Below are positions 1-13,600 of a DNA stretch of 64,000 nucleotides, piece by piece; positions within the stretch are counted from its first letter, which is position 1; each line of letters opens with the position of its first letter. This DNA comes from Astropecten irregularis. Its lineage: Eukaryota > Echinodermata > Asteroidea > Paxillosida > Astropectinidae. The translations under genes were made by a program, and so were the position numbers. The stretch covers positions 1,364,001 to 1,428,000 of the forward strand of contig OZ020244.1 of assembly GCA_963971285.1 (NCBI GenBank). The letters run 5' to 3'. The notes below the pieces were generated by a model. That model did no database searches. It saw only the letters and a program-made list of their open reading frames with translations, and had not been told where the DNA came from.

Positions 1-611
1 CCATTGGCATATTGCATTGCAAAAATAGAATCCAATTTGAAATGAAAATATAACGACGCATGGTTGAAATAGTTTGTACTATTAGAGTACGCAGAATCAT
101 TGAGCATGTTACATTCCTAGCTCAACATTTCTAGATCGTACTGGGACGAAACCGCAATCTTTGAGAAGCACTCTCAATGTCTGAACAATAATAGAATGAT
201 CCCCAATCCTTCACAGCCTAAAACAGTCATTTCATGTATAAACATTAAAATGAAATTATCATTTACAAGGAGATAAACTTAGAAGGTGTATCAACTTTGA
301 AATATGTTTTACTTATGGTTTAGTAATTAAATAGTAATCGATATGGCACTAAATTTCGTTTAATGAAACAGAAATAACGACTCGACACAAAATAAATTCG
401 TTCGTAAGTATAACCAAAGTAAGTCCAAGTTGCAAAATCTGGGTCAAATATATTGAAGTAAGTTGAAAACTTTGCTATAAGACCTCAAAGTTCTGAAACA
501 ATAATGTCAAAATAAAAGTTTAATCACAAAAAAGGAGAATTACAAACAATTGAATATTCAGTAACAATATTGTAGATGCAAGTAAATTTTTAAGCAATGG
601 AACGACGTTAC

Positions 612-955
612 GTTTAAAGGTAGTATCATACTTTGGTAGCATACCGAAACAGAAATCTTCACAGATTTACGTATAACTTACAGGGTATAAAGATGGTGAT
701 AACACACCATTAAAATTTGTCTGTCTGAAATACAAAAAAAGAGTAAAACCAATGAGCAAAAACAATTTTGATAAAAAATAACGGTGAAAAGATTTTAAAA
801 ACACTGTCGGCGTTTTTCACCGTTTTCTCCAAAAGTGGGCATCGTATGGGACTGAAATTTTCACAGATGACTGTTACTATATCTTTCTTGATATTATTTT
901 TGCCCATGAATCTGCATTTCTTTGACAAAAACCAAAGTTTAATATTACCTTTAAT
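612..955 (+). mobile_element. MITE family E (TTTAAAGGTAATATCATAC ends, about 360 bp)
   Basis: Ends TTTAAAGGTAGTATCATACT and AATATTACCTTTAA. Internal GAAATCTTCACAGATTTACG and CATGAATCTGCATTTCTTTG. Related to family D by end and subterminal sequence. Other copies: 4164-4527, 15111-15300, 22672-23031, 47528-47865, 50401-50491, 62391-62755. Confidence 0.83.
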
Positions 956-1102
956 AAGAAAATTCATGTGTTATGAAAGCCTATATATAGTAAATTAAAA
1001 GTGTACCTCTGATAATTATGGTATTAATTTATAATGCTCTGTAAAAACAACGCCTTCTGTAAAAGTGATTATTACGCAATTAAACATAATGTGATGTGGC
1101 CA

Positions 1103-1332
1103 GGGGCCAATTTCATAGAGCTGCTTAAGCACCAAAAACCTTGGCAAATAAAATCAGTATGCCAGCCAAAACTCCTTGTGAATGTTATGCTCAGCAAACA
1201 ATGGCTGAATATATACAAGTTAAATACAGTAAACATCACATACAAATTTGGTTGGCAATCCTGTTTGATCAAGGAAGACTTTTCATGCTTAAGCAAATTT
1301 TGGTGCTTAAGCAGCTCTATGAAATTGGCCCC
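1103..1332. mobile_element. MITE family A (GGGGCCAATTTCATAGAGCT ends)
   Basis: 230-bp element with inverted ends GGGGCCAATTTCATAGAGCT and AGCTCTATGAAATTGGCCCC. Interior contains GCTTAAGCA palindromes and CAAACAATGGC. Other copies: 19064-19378, 25024-25261, 39486-39714, 45822-45968, 51183-51398, 58321-58561, 63520-63744. A hAT-like origin is possible. Confidence 0.88.
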
Positions 1333-1585
1333 AGGTACGTGATGTCTATTTCAGTAACACCTTAATCAATGTGAATCCATTGGGAATATATGCCACTACC
1401 GATTACATTGCATAGTTAAATAGCATTGGTTATCATACCCTTATTGTTTCTGCTATTTACATCTTCACTAGGCCTATTGCATTACACCCATGGTATTCAA
1501 CTGGGACTGGTATTTCAACTGTGTGCTAAACACCATCTCAATTCAGATTGATCATGTACCGTGAAATGAAGAAAGTTTACCGTAC

Positions 1586-1673
1586 CTTTCTGTTTCGTGG
1601 CTGCCGTTATGTAGAGCGATTTTCCCCGGTGACTCTTGGCCTTGCTTGCTATTTCCAACACCTACCTCGTTAT
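1586..1673 (-). CDS. PCLO-like: Exon: last recognised exon, Gly/Asn/Glu-rich
   Basis: Residues 2805-2834, two carried bases after CTCTTTCATAG, phase 2 end at AG|GTACGG. Encodes N-E-V-G-V-G-N-S-K-Q-G-Q-E-S-P-G-K-I-A-L, then H-N-G-S-H-E-T-E. Both phases fit the exon at 5189-5280. The frame remains open at its donor, so the gene continues beyond the low end of the window. Confidence 0.7.
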
Positions 1674-4600
1674 CTATGAAAGAGAAACGTTAACAAAGAG
1701 ATGATGAATATACGCCATTACTAACAAGCAGTAGACGGCAGCGATACCAGTCTTATGATATCATACACTACATGCAGTGCATCATATCATACACGGCCTG
1801 CATACCACACCCGAAATGAATTAATAACCATTGACATGCTACGTCAGTAGACCCTACGGGGAGCTAGCTAGGTACCGTATATGGTATAACTGATGGAGTC
1901 GCGCGCAGCCCCACACCCAGGGGACTTAGCAGCATGAAAAGGGGGACTACCGACATTCCCTACTCATATCAATCATTCAATCAATACTTAGAACTGTCAG
2001 ATTTTGCACTTGACACAAAATATCAATAACATTTCACGAACTTACAAAATAATAACGATGTATTTCGCACATTGCTATGCATGTGATAATCACAGCTGGG
2101 GCCAATTTCATGTAGCTGCTAAGCAAAAAAAAATTGCTTAGCACAAACATGTATTTCCCAATAAAACAAACCACCGTTAAAAATGTCATTTGATATTCAT
2201 GGTCAGTGAACAACAGCCAAAGAACAATCACAAGTTATACACAACACATAGAAATTGGAAAATCATGTTTTTATTAAGACGGAATAGTCATGCTTAGCAA
2301 AATGTTGTGCTAAGCAGCGCTGTGAAATTGGACCCTGGTTGCTATAACCGGTTGGTAGAACCATATAGTGGTCTACATTGTCTTCCGGGCCCATTACCAA
2401 CAACTTACATTGGTAACAACGGAACAGACTTAGACATATTATCATAAAGAATTTAGCGACATTTTGTGAAAGATTTTTATCCATACTGACTTTACATTAA
2501 AATGATTTTCATATCTGAATACGAATGTTGTTTTGATACACTGAGCACTAAACGATTTGTAATGTACTTGGCCCGTGCAGGTATGCACGATGTACCACAC
2601 GTCAAGTTCACATAGGACATCATACCAATACTGTTATAATGAATATCATATGGTTTGCTTGAAGACCTGGTTGTAACACACACTGAAATTTACCAAGCTT
2701 ACATCTTTAAAGGAGCATATAGGATTTGCAAAGATTTTGGCTGAATTTGGTACTTAAACAAAAGTGAAGGTCTTAAACTTCCTTACAGATGTTGTTTCAT
2801 GTACCTTTTCACGCTTTGTTCATCTGGATAGCAGAAATACGGCCGAAATAATCTTGCCCCCTCCGAATCCTTCATGGTTACACCACGCTTTCGAAATGCT
2901 ACTAAATCGTTCGGACGAACGATCTTTTTAAAAGACACTAAATCTTGATTTCCAGTGAAGAACACAGCATCTGGTGAACTAAGATTTCCCATGGTGACTG
3001 TTTGCATTGTTTACGAACTGTTGAGTCAATTTTCTGTCTCAAACTCAATAATTTTTTGGGAGGCCTTGCAAATCCTGTACGCTGCCTTTAAAGGTATAAT
3101 GTGTTGCCTATATATACTGTCCATAGGTTGTGGTCACTACAACTGACCACAAGTGACCGGCTGGTCATAATCATACAGTTTATGACGCAGTATGTGGCCG
3201 AGTGGACATTGTAGGTCAGATTACATATAATGACCAGAGAGTGAGCATAATTAATTGGGCAAGCCATTTTATATTAAACTCAATCATAGGCAAATATTAA
3301 TCCTGGTATAATTATGAAGGTTAACCGCGCTGTGTGATATCATGGCTAGCATTGATCTTATTGTATCTGGTAATTTGCATATCTAATGGGTGTTAACAAT
3401 TGATTGATTAAAACAGTGTTTGTATTTTAATTATGGTATTTGGGTCGATTTCACGAAGCCCTACGATCGATCGTAACTCGAGTTACGACGGATAACCCAT
3501 CGTATCCCACGTAGGGCTGCAATGCATCATAAGTCCTAAGATTGATAGTAAGCTACGATGAGGTTGTGCTGAAGCAGTTCTATGAAATTTGCTCCTCGTT
3601 TTAAAAAGCCACAATGGGTCTAATATATTCTTAATTATATGCTTTAATCTTTAATTCTAATAAAATATGTAATAAATAAACCGAATTCTCCAAATGCTTC
3701 TAATTGAAATAGCCCTGTCAGATCAAACATCATAATTTGCATTTGAGCGATACACGATTAGACTGGGTTCAAATAGAATGCGTGAAGTTGATCGACCGAT
3801 GTAAAATGCAGTACAGCATATGACATGCATATGGTTGTGACAGTTAAAATATGAACGTAGATTGCTTGTCAGTCACAGTGCGTAATTCCCTACAGCAGTT
3901 CAGCCTGTCCTACCTAGCTTGCTCTAATCAACATGAAGTCTCTGTAATCTTAACTATTTGGTTTTTCTTTTAAACCAGTTGATTGCTTGGAGATACAAGG
4001 GGGATACGGTAATTGAATTATGATCAAAGAAATTGCATTCCGTTTGCTTAGCAGGAAATAGACTCTTGGCAGGCGGCTGAGGTCGGCTGGAGTTTAAGAT
4101 CAATTTGGATTGAGGAGAAGGTGATAGACTTGCTTGATAAAAATCATTCCAAGATTAGAATCAGTTAAAGGTAATATCATACTTGTTTTTATCAAAGAAA
4201 TACAGATTCATGAGCAAAAATATCAAGGGAGATACAGTAACAGTCATCTGTGAAAATTTCAGTCCCATACGGTGCCCACTTTTTGAGAAAAAAGTGAAAA
4301 CAGCCATTGTATTTCTTAAGTCTTTTCTCTTTTATTTTTGATCTTTTAAAAGATCAAAAAGATTTTCGGTCGTTGTTTTACTAATTTCTGGATAAATACA
4401 CCATTTCAGGCGAAACAATTTGAACGGTATGTTTCTACCACCACCATCTTCATACCCTGTAAGTTATACGTAAATCTGTGAACATTTATGTTTTGGCTTC
4501 TTACCAAAGTATGATACTACCTTTAAACATCAGAAATATTATTTTTATAAAAAAGATGATGAGAAGTAGATACAGTTTTAGAGGTGGGAGGAAAACCCCA

Positions 4601-7600
4601 GAGTAATATTCTGGGTAAAACCCACGGAATCAGGTAGGGACTGAAAACACAATCCACTTGTAGTAGACATAAAAAAAGGAAAATTTCTGGTCAGTGTGGG
4701 GCTCGAACCCACGACCCTCGCGTTATTAGCACGATGCTCTGCCAACTGAGCTAACCGACCCCGGTGAATGTCATCGACGAAGTAATAATAGACTTTTGTT
4801 GTATTTTTTTAAATAGAAGCAATCGAGTGGAAATCCCAAAGTTCAGACATTACGAACATCAAGAAAAAATGCTTAATTTATCTAAGACTTTAATCATTTT
4901 AACTTTTGTAGCACTGAAAAATCTTAAAAGTTTTGGGCCAGGGGCCAACTTCATGAAGCTGTTAAGCACAAAAAAAAATGCTTAGCACAAAATGTCTTGC
5001 TCAATATTAAAACAAACCACCATTAAAAATTCCGTTTTATATACATGGTCAGCGAACAACAGCCAAATATGAATCACAAGTGATACACAACACATGGGAG
5101 TTTGGTTGTTAATCCTGTTTTGATGAAGACGGAACTGTCATGGTTAACACATTTTTGTGCTAAGCAGGGTGCTAAATACAATGCTTACCTGTATCTTTGC
5201 CTGTGTCACTGTGTACTTGGTCTGTTTGACTGATAGCTGCTGATGTTGAAGGATGTTCGCTGGTATACGCTTCAATAGTTCTGTAATAAATAAGAAATTT
5301 TGACTTGATGTAAGCTAAAACTGCCTTTGGGCCATATTGTGCATCTCTGATAGGTTAACCGCTTGCAGTCCTGGGCCAATTCCATGCAGCTGCCTACCGG
5401 AAGTCCTACTTACTTACCTTAATTGTGCATACTCATGGACTCTTCTAATGATAGACCGTAAGTGTGCAGTAAAGGTATATGAGAAATGCACTCTGGGACA
5501 GTTTTGCACTACACTTTTGTACACAAAATCACATAGGCTTGAAATGAGTCCGGAAGTGTGCAAGGAAGGTATACGAGAAATGCATTGTGGGATAGTTTGA
5601 CCACAATTTTGTACACTGAATCCCATATAGGTCGGTAGTCTGTGTAAGTGTCATACCTTTCATCTTGAATAGTATCTGGTCCATTCAATGTCACAGACTG
5701 CCCATCATATAGATCAGCTGATGAGCGTCTGATGGCTGAAGATTTTGAAGGCTTATCGTGGTAAGTGCTAAGATTCTGAGCTGACTTGGATGTACTTGCG
5801 CCCTTCTCTGGGGATTGGTTAGGTGCTTGATCTAGATAAATCAACGAGGAAAGCAATAGGCAAGAATCTTAAAAGAATTGTTTTATCAACATTGGCAAAT
5901 TGCATACCAATAACGGCCAAAACCATCACATTGTGACTCGTGGGAGTAAAGCAATCATTTGACCTGTATTTGTTTCAGCAGTATAGAGTTGACCACCTCG
6001 CTTGTTGATTGAATTCAGGTGTTGATGGAGGCCCTAGTGGATTGATGATGTTGTGGATTGAGTTGTATTCATAATGTAGAGCATGCAACTCGTTTGTTGA
6101 TTGGATGGTAGCGGATTGACTTTGTCATTATTCACCCACCAGTGGATCGAGTTTATTCATATTGAGTAGGATATACCCACCTCGCTTGTGGATTTGATTG
6201 GTGTAATTGTTGTGGATTGGTACTGATGTTGTGGATTGGTTTTAATTTTGTGGATTGCTGTTGATGTAGTGGATTGAGTTAATTGTTCATATAGAGCAGC
6301 TGTGATATATACCCGCTTCGCATGTTGCTTGGATTGGTGTTGATGTAGCGGATTGGTGTTGATGTTGTGGATCATGTGCTGATATTGTGGATTGAGTTTG
6401 TTATAGATATAGATCACGGTATACCCACCTCGCCTGTTGATTCGATTTGTGTTGTGGATTGGTGTTGATATTGTGGATTGGTTTTGATGTAGTGGATTGA
6501 GTTTGTTCAATAGAGTAGGGTAGACCCACCTCGCCTGTTGATTAGACTGGGTAATCATGTGCTGATGTTGTGGATTGGTGTTGATGTAGTGGATTGAGTT
6601 TGTTCATATAGAGCATCAATGATGTACCCACCTCGCCTGTTACTTGGATTGGTGCTAGTGTAGTGGAATATACTGGGTTCATTCCTTGGTTTTGAAGGCC
6701 GTACATTGCTTGGTGATAACTTGACTCGATCTGGGTTGCGATCTGGAGACAGAGTTCTGCTAGGGTCTTTCTTCTCTGTGCGTTGTGGTTGCTCGTCCTG
6801 TTAAAGATAATTCGTTTAAATATCTAAAGTCCTCAAGTTCTTTGAAAGGAAATATAGGTAGAAGCTTTAAATTCAAATTCAGCTAATTAAAGGCATAATA
6901 CATGATTGGTAAAGGTCACAGAACAGCACTCGCACTTTGTCTGATCCAGCATGTACATGAAATAATAATCCTGTGAACATTTGAGCTCAATCGGACATCT
7001 GAGTCATGAGAATATAGCGACAAACCCGACTCAGTTTTTCTTATAAAACATAAAGAATGGTTTTGATCTTACCCCGAGATCAAAACTGTTTTCAGTCTTT
7101 GTTTTACTACTTTCTGGGTAAATACAGCATTTCAGGCGGAAATATTTTAATGGTATGTTTCTACCAGCACCATCTTCATACCCTGAAAGTTATAGGTAAA
7201 TCTGTGAACATTTCTGTTTGGGTATGTTACCAATCCTGTACTGTACATTTAACATAGTAATCAACGCACTCGGTTAACTGAATAAAGGAAATAACTGTTA
7301 CTTCAAGTATTCACATATAAATAACGATGTAGGCCTTTTGTTGAGGTTTATCTTTGTTTTGTTTTAGTAATGGATGAGTTTTTTGAGTCAGTTATGCACA
7401 CCTGTTTCTTAATTAACGTTGTAGGTCGTTTTTCCTGTGTAGCACCGTTGGTTCTGGTTTCTTTGTTGCTTTGCTTGTTGCCAGGGTGCTTGGTGGTAAC
7501 TGTCACTTTAACTGATGTACTGATGCTGGAAGGTTTACCGCTGGAACTTGTAGTTGGTGATGATTTGGATGTTGGATCTTTAGGGTCGGTCGGGGGTTTC

Positions 7601-10600
7601 GTCGTGTGGTTTGCATTGTGGTCAACTACACGGTAATAATATCAGATTATTGTGTTAGTGAGAATAATGCTTAATGCAGATCTAATGTTCTGTATAGCAA
7701 ACATGATTTTTGATCTTGTCACACATCAGAAATAGTGAAATACATAATAATACATATTCAATATGAAGGAAGATCAAAATTGCAAAGAATCAACCGGGAA
7801 ACGAGTGCAAATAAGTTGGAGCCATTAGCAAATATTAGCAGGAGTTTTCTCTCAAAGGTATTTAGAAAACCAGGCTTGAGGTTAGGCTTGCTACTTATTT
7901 CGCGACCGCCACCCGAGGCCCACAAAACGAAATGAAGGGATTGGGCCACATGATGAAGCCGAAGAAAGGCTCCAGCTTCGCCATGTATCTCAAGCCCTTC
8001 ATTTCATTTAGGACACAAAATGGCAGTAGCAAAATAAATACCAAGCCTAGCTTAAGCCTCATTTCAAGAATGTAATGAAGGGCTTGAGATACATGGCGAA
8101 GCTGGAGCCTTTCTTCGGCTTCGTCACATGGCCCAATCCCTTCGTTTAGATTTGTGGGCCTCAAAAGGCGGTAGCAAAATAAGTCCCAAGCCTAGCCTCA
8201 AGCCAGGTTTCGTAAAAGGCCTATAGTTTGCTGAAGACTATTCCATCTACAAAGCATGGCCGGTGAGTACCAGCATGACACGTGGTAACCTTAATGGCCA
8301 ATTCATGTAGGTAAATTGTTGGATAGTTATAATCAGCACACCTTTTGTTTGTCCATTTGATCTGCCTGCTTTGCTGGTTTTATCGTCTTTACTACGTCCA
8401 TTATGCTCACGTTTAGGATGCGTTGAGGAAGATGAAGGGGCTTGGGATGATTTTTTATCGCGATGGTGTTCTACAAAAGTAAAGACATTAGTGACTTAGG
8501 ATGACCAGACCTCCAAATGTTTAGTAATTCACGTTAAAACCTACCTTCGTGATTATCATTAAAACTAAGACTTGAAGCTATGCATGGTGGAAGTACTAAA
8601 AGAAGGTAGGTTTGCGGTGACACCATGTAATCTCTTCTGTGAGAGTGTGTGGTTCTGAGAAGAACCGGTGGTATTATCTCGACGTTCCGAACAGTGTGCT
8701 CCGTTCATCCTCAGGAGAGTTCTCAGGCAGTCACTCTCCTGAGGACGAACAGAGCACACTGTTCGAAACGTCGAGATAATACCACCGGTTCTTCTCAGAA
8801 CCACACACTCTCACAGAAGAGATGGTGTCACCGCAAACATACTTTTTTATTATCAAAATTGGAATATCTATAAAGCATCTATTACTTGCAATGCAACATT
8901 TCGTCACTTCTACATATGGCAGACATGTTAAATTGTTTTTATTGCAAATGCATATTTTCTTATTTTAAAAGTTGAAAATGATTGACGGTTCTGAAACAAA
9001 GTATGACATAGCAACTTAGATAATGGTTTGTTCAAAGTAATGATTGTTGATTATAGTGAACTCAGTGACTAAAAATGCACCTTTTTGAAAGTTTAAATCT
9101 ATATTCAACCACATTATATACTGGATCAATACTCAATAAGTATATATTCATTCGATTTCTCATTCTTATATCTAACTGGTTAGAATCATGTTTTAATTTC
9201 ATTTACAGACCAAGCTGTATAATTTACATACCACTTGTGAAATAAATCGATCATACGTTTTCCAAAAGTCTTCGCTTGAAGAAATCAATCGATACAATAA
9301 TTTCAATTACACGAATGCGATCGATTAGGTATGTCTATACGTGCGTATTGAATTGCCATGATGTATTGATTATTGGATATCGATTATCAGTTATCTCTAA
9401 TCGATTAAGTGAATCCAAGTTGTGCTATCTTATATGAGATTGAAATCAATCTAAATCTTTATGAAATCAATTCGTGCTATCAAAATCATACCTTTTGACA
9501 ATCGTGTGACGACAAATAAAAGAAATGAAATAGAAATCAAGAAATAGCCATGCTATACTATACACTGTGCAAAATAAATCTCATTGTAATATCGAAAGCC
9601 AAAGATATTCCATTATGAATAACACGGTGCAGGATATTTCGTGTTCTATACTTCCTTTATAATAGACACATATTGATTATAACAACACATAAATCAAACA
9701 TGAAACGTGTTTTTTTTTATCATGCAGGGTATATGAGCTGGGTATTCAGCCTTTCGTGTTAATTGGGAACAAGGTCAAAGGTCAGAGCAGGGGTAAGCTA
9801 TACCAGGGGGGATTGGGATTGCAAAATATAAGCAGGTATTTATACGGTCAAGGTGATCATATGCCTATGTTTGGATAGTTACAATTTCAATGTGCGATAG
9901 GTTGATACGCCTGATATTACAATTTCAAACGAAACCCTACGATCGATCGTAACTCGATTTAGGACGGATAATTACCCATCGTAGGGGCCTTTCCTACGTA
10001 GGGCTGCAATGCATCATAAGTCCTAAGATTGATAGTAAGTTACGATGAGTTTGGTGAAATCGACCCATGGAGTCAAATTCAACTGTCAAGAATGTTTTTA
10101 AAAGCAAACATATCCAATTCGTGTGATTCCATTATCTTGTAACAGGAAACGGTCCGATCTAAAAATGGCACCAAGTGAAAGTGACTTTCAGTAAATGGAA
10201 ATTTAATAATAACATTCACATTCTACTCATAACACCTTGGCCTTTGTAATGTTTATGACTAGAACATTTTGAAGGACGCCCTCAACCTCCAGGGAATTGA
10301 CCGCGTTATATTAGCAGATGGGTTAGGTTAATAATACATGCAGGTTGTAAAATAATGCTATAGGTGGGGTGAAGTAGCTACATAGTGGCCCATCCTTCTC
10401 GTTAATAGTATGACTGGAATATACATCCAACACTATGGAACACTTCCCATAGAAACAGTCAAATAACTTTGAAATGTCCATTCGTAGGTACCGTACTCTT
10501 TGCTCCTATAAAATTGAGTGAGTATAAGTGAGTATATAAATAATGACAACCATTGTACTCTTTTATTGTTGATATAATGAGTCCAAAAAATCTAACAATT

Positions 10601-13600
10601 TGAAGACGTTGGGTGGAAGCAGAATTCGTGTACTCTCCCGTCACCATTGATCTCCACGCTGTGTAGCAATCAACATACCTATCGAATAGGTATTTAGATA
10701 GTTGATACCATTCAGATACCTTTCCAGAGTGTTATTCAGATGGATATTCTTTTCAGATGGGTATCCAGAATGCTATTCAGATGGGTATCCAGATACCTAT
10801 TCAGAATGTTATTCAAATGGTATCTAGATAGCTATCCAGAATGCTAATCAGACGGTTATCAAGATAGTTATCTAGTTCAAGTTACTTGTCAAGATAGGCA
10901 ATAGACACCTATCCATATTTCTATTAGCTCTAGATTGCTATCCAGATAACTATCCGACAAATATCAGGCATAGAGGAGATATCCAGATACAGATATCAGG
11001 AAAGCTATTCAGATAGATATCCAGACTCCAGTTGGCTATTCCGATACCAGATTGGTGATATCTACGCTTTACATGCTCCGAATATTATGGCTATAGGAGC
11101 CATGTGCATGCTAAATCGAGCGATCTAAAAGCAATTTGGTATCATTTGTTGCTCTAAAGTACGTGCAGAATCATGTCGAGTGTGACTTTACTACATCTCT
11201 GCTACTTCAATACCACAAAATCGTGAATATTAATCGAATTAATAATGTGAGGAATTAAAGAAATGTTTGGATCTGTCAGTAAACAAAATGCGTTTGGGTT
11301 TGATGAAAATACAAATAATGTATGGATATATAAAAAATATAGATATAGAGATGCGGTATTAAAACTTGGAGAGTTTGAAACCAGGGGGCGTGAGGGTAAT
11401 AAAAGGAAGAGCACAGTTTGGACAACAAAAAACATGGGCTTGCTTTGGGTTAATTCATAGATCCACACCACACCATACAAAGCCACACTACCGCCAGGCA
11501 ACGCAGGAATTATATTACAGATCGCTTTATCCATACCTTTGTACATGTTCTTGCTATCGATGTAAAGGGCTCTTTGTCAAGCTGGTATAATTATGCACAT
11601 ACAATTATTCATGTCAGAAAAAAAAAACAGCTTAGAAGGGGACATAGAATATCTCTGTGTTTGTAAATGTACATTCAAATGTCTAGGACTATTCCTATGT
11701 CTTGTAAAGACATACTTGTGGTAATTTGGTGTGCTCTTCCTAAGAGTTGTGTGTTTGTTTCAAATTCTGGGCCAAATGAATTCCATTTGAGAAGAAAACA
11801 TGTGCCCGTTGTTATTTTTGAAACATAAATGGAGTTAAGTCAACTATAGGTTTGTTAAAACCTTGCAAAATGGACTGCAGATGACCCAGTCTCAAATATG
11901 GCGGAGTAGCAACAAGCTTACCAGGAACTAACACGACAAAAACAAACACATTATTCAAAATGGCGGACTTCCATAGAAACAAGAACTATTCCAAAAATCC
12001 GAAAACATAAAAATGGCAAGTTTGGCAGGGAAAGAAGATAGAATAGACCTGGACATTACTTAATGATGTGACCGGTGTAAAGACAAACTAAGTATAAGAA
12101 ATAGATAAGTGTAGTCGTCAACATTTTGGTGGGGAATTTATGATCTTAACCCCATTGCTGACAAATGTTTGGACCATTATTATAAGAAAAAACAGCGTCC
12201 AGTTTTATAAAGCTGCTTAGCAAATTAGCTTTTCAAATGGTTATGGTAAGCACGAACATTGATCATTTAAAGCAATGTCAATGGGAATTTGAGTTAGTAA
12301 GCTGTTTGCTTAGCGCAATTTGGGTTTATAAGCAACTTAGCTTAGCAGCTATATAAAATTGGTGAGTGCTGTTGAGAGACATATAAAAATGAGAAGAAAT
12401 GTGGCCACTGTGTATATATCATCAGCCTGCATGGAGAAACGGACCACGTGATCAAGCGTTGTGACTGACATTTATACAAAAAAACGTTTGCGACAGAAAA
12501 TCAACTGAACATGCACTAGGAAAAGCGTTTGGAATGCGGCTCCACAAACTCGTAAAAACTCGGCATCACGCATGTACATTGTGTAAACACAGACAAACTC
12601 AAACATACGTGCCCAAAATCAACGTGAAAATCTAGTATCAAATGGCCAATAATCGAAATCAACTTGTCCCTAATCTTCAAAACATTGACTTGAAAGCGAC
12701 ACTGAGTATGACATTTAGAATCAGAATATCAAAGTATTGAAATAAGTGTGCACAAACGGTGTAAAATTATATTCATACAAACATTTGAATTCTAAAAGGT
12801 AAAAAGTGTATTGTAAACCTTACACAAGAAATTTGCTTGTGTTGCGCACTAGTGCATGATGTTTCTGTCATTAACAAACTTTCATGTACTTCTGAACCAT
12901 TTTCTCTCAGAAACTTGAGTCATAATTGCATGTACTTCTAGTAGATGTATTTGTTTGATCTAAACATGTATGATGGTTTTGATGGGAGGAATACTCACCC
13001 TGGCTCCAACCAGACTTGTCACTCTGTGTAGACCGATCTGTGTCGTACTCGTAGCCTGACGAGCGGGAGCTCTGTGAGTCTGATTCCATCAACTGCTGGG
13101 CGGCACTAGACCCCTGGACGCGCTCCAAGGACCGCGACAGAGCACGGCGTCTCTCAGGCGATCCATGATCCCCTGACATAGACGCACCACCTCTCCCTCT
13201 ACCTATCAACAGACTTAGAGGATGTCCAGGGAGTGCTGATGGGATGGTGGTGACTGGTGATAGAGCACGAGGGGAGAAGGCTTCTTGCTGACCGGTTATA
13301 CCAGGCTGGTCTTGGAGGGAGAACCATCGAGGACGATTATCCAGGATATGGTGATCCGATAAGTCTATCAGAATCTGTTGGAAGAAGTTGGAAGAAGTTA
13401 GGAGTGTTTTGATCCTAGCAGGATCATTCTCAAAGGCTTAATGGTCAGAGTTAGGAGGGTCTGATGTTTCCATCCTATCAGGATCTTTCTCAAAGGCTAT
13501 ATGGTCAGAGTTAGGAGGGCCTGATGTTTCAATCCTAGCAGGATCTTTCTCAAAGGCTAAATGGTCAGAGTTAGGAGGGCCTGATGTTTCAATCCTAGCA

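Larger units (their letters stand above)
1..1585. other. Intron sequence below the last recognised exon
   Basis: AT-rich intron with one family-E element (612-955) and one family-A element (1103-1332). I see nothing coding in the rest. Confidence 0.6.
8839..12998. other. Intron, mostly unique AT-rich DNA
   Basis: Contains one family-C element and the irregular minisatellite at 10679-11055. Open frames around 11202-11590 on both strands lack splice context or homology. Otherwise nothing recognised. Confidence 0.6.

Noticed and set aside
710-998. ORFs of 76-85 codons on both strands
   Set aside because: Internal frames of a family-E MITE that recur in every copy.
2783-3007. ORF considered as an extra exon of the scaffold gene
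   Set aside because: The exons at 5189 and 1586 already join in phase; the ORF has its own start codon and sits in a TIR element.
6157-6558. 133-codon minus ORF rich in Asn/His/Thr/Gln
   Set aside because: Translation of the tandem repeat of about 102 bp downstream of the donor; it lies in the intron.
11202-11546. 114-codon minus-strand hydrophobic ORF and overlapping plus ORFs
   Set aside because: The flanking exon phases already join without it, and no splice sites or homology are visible.
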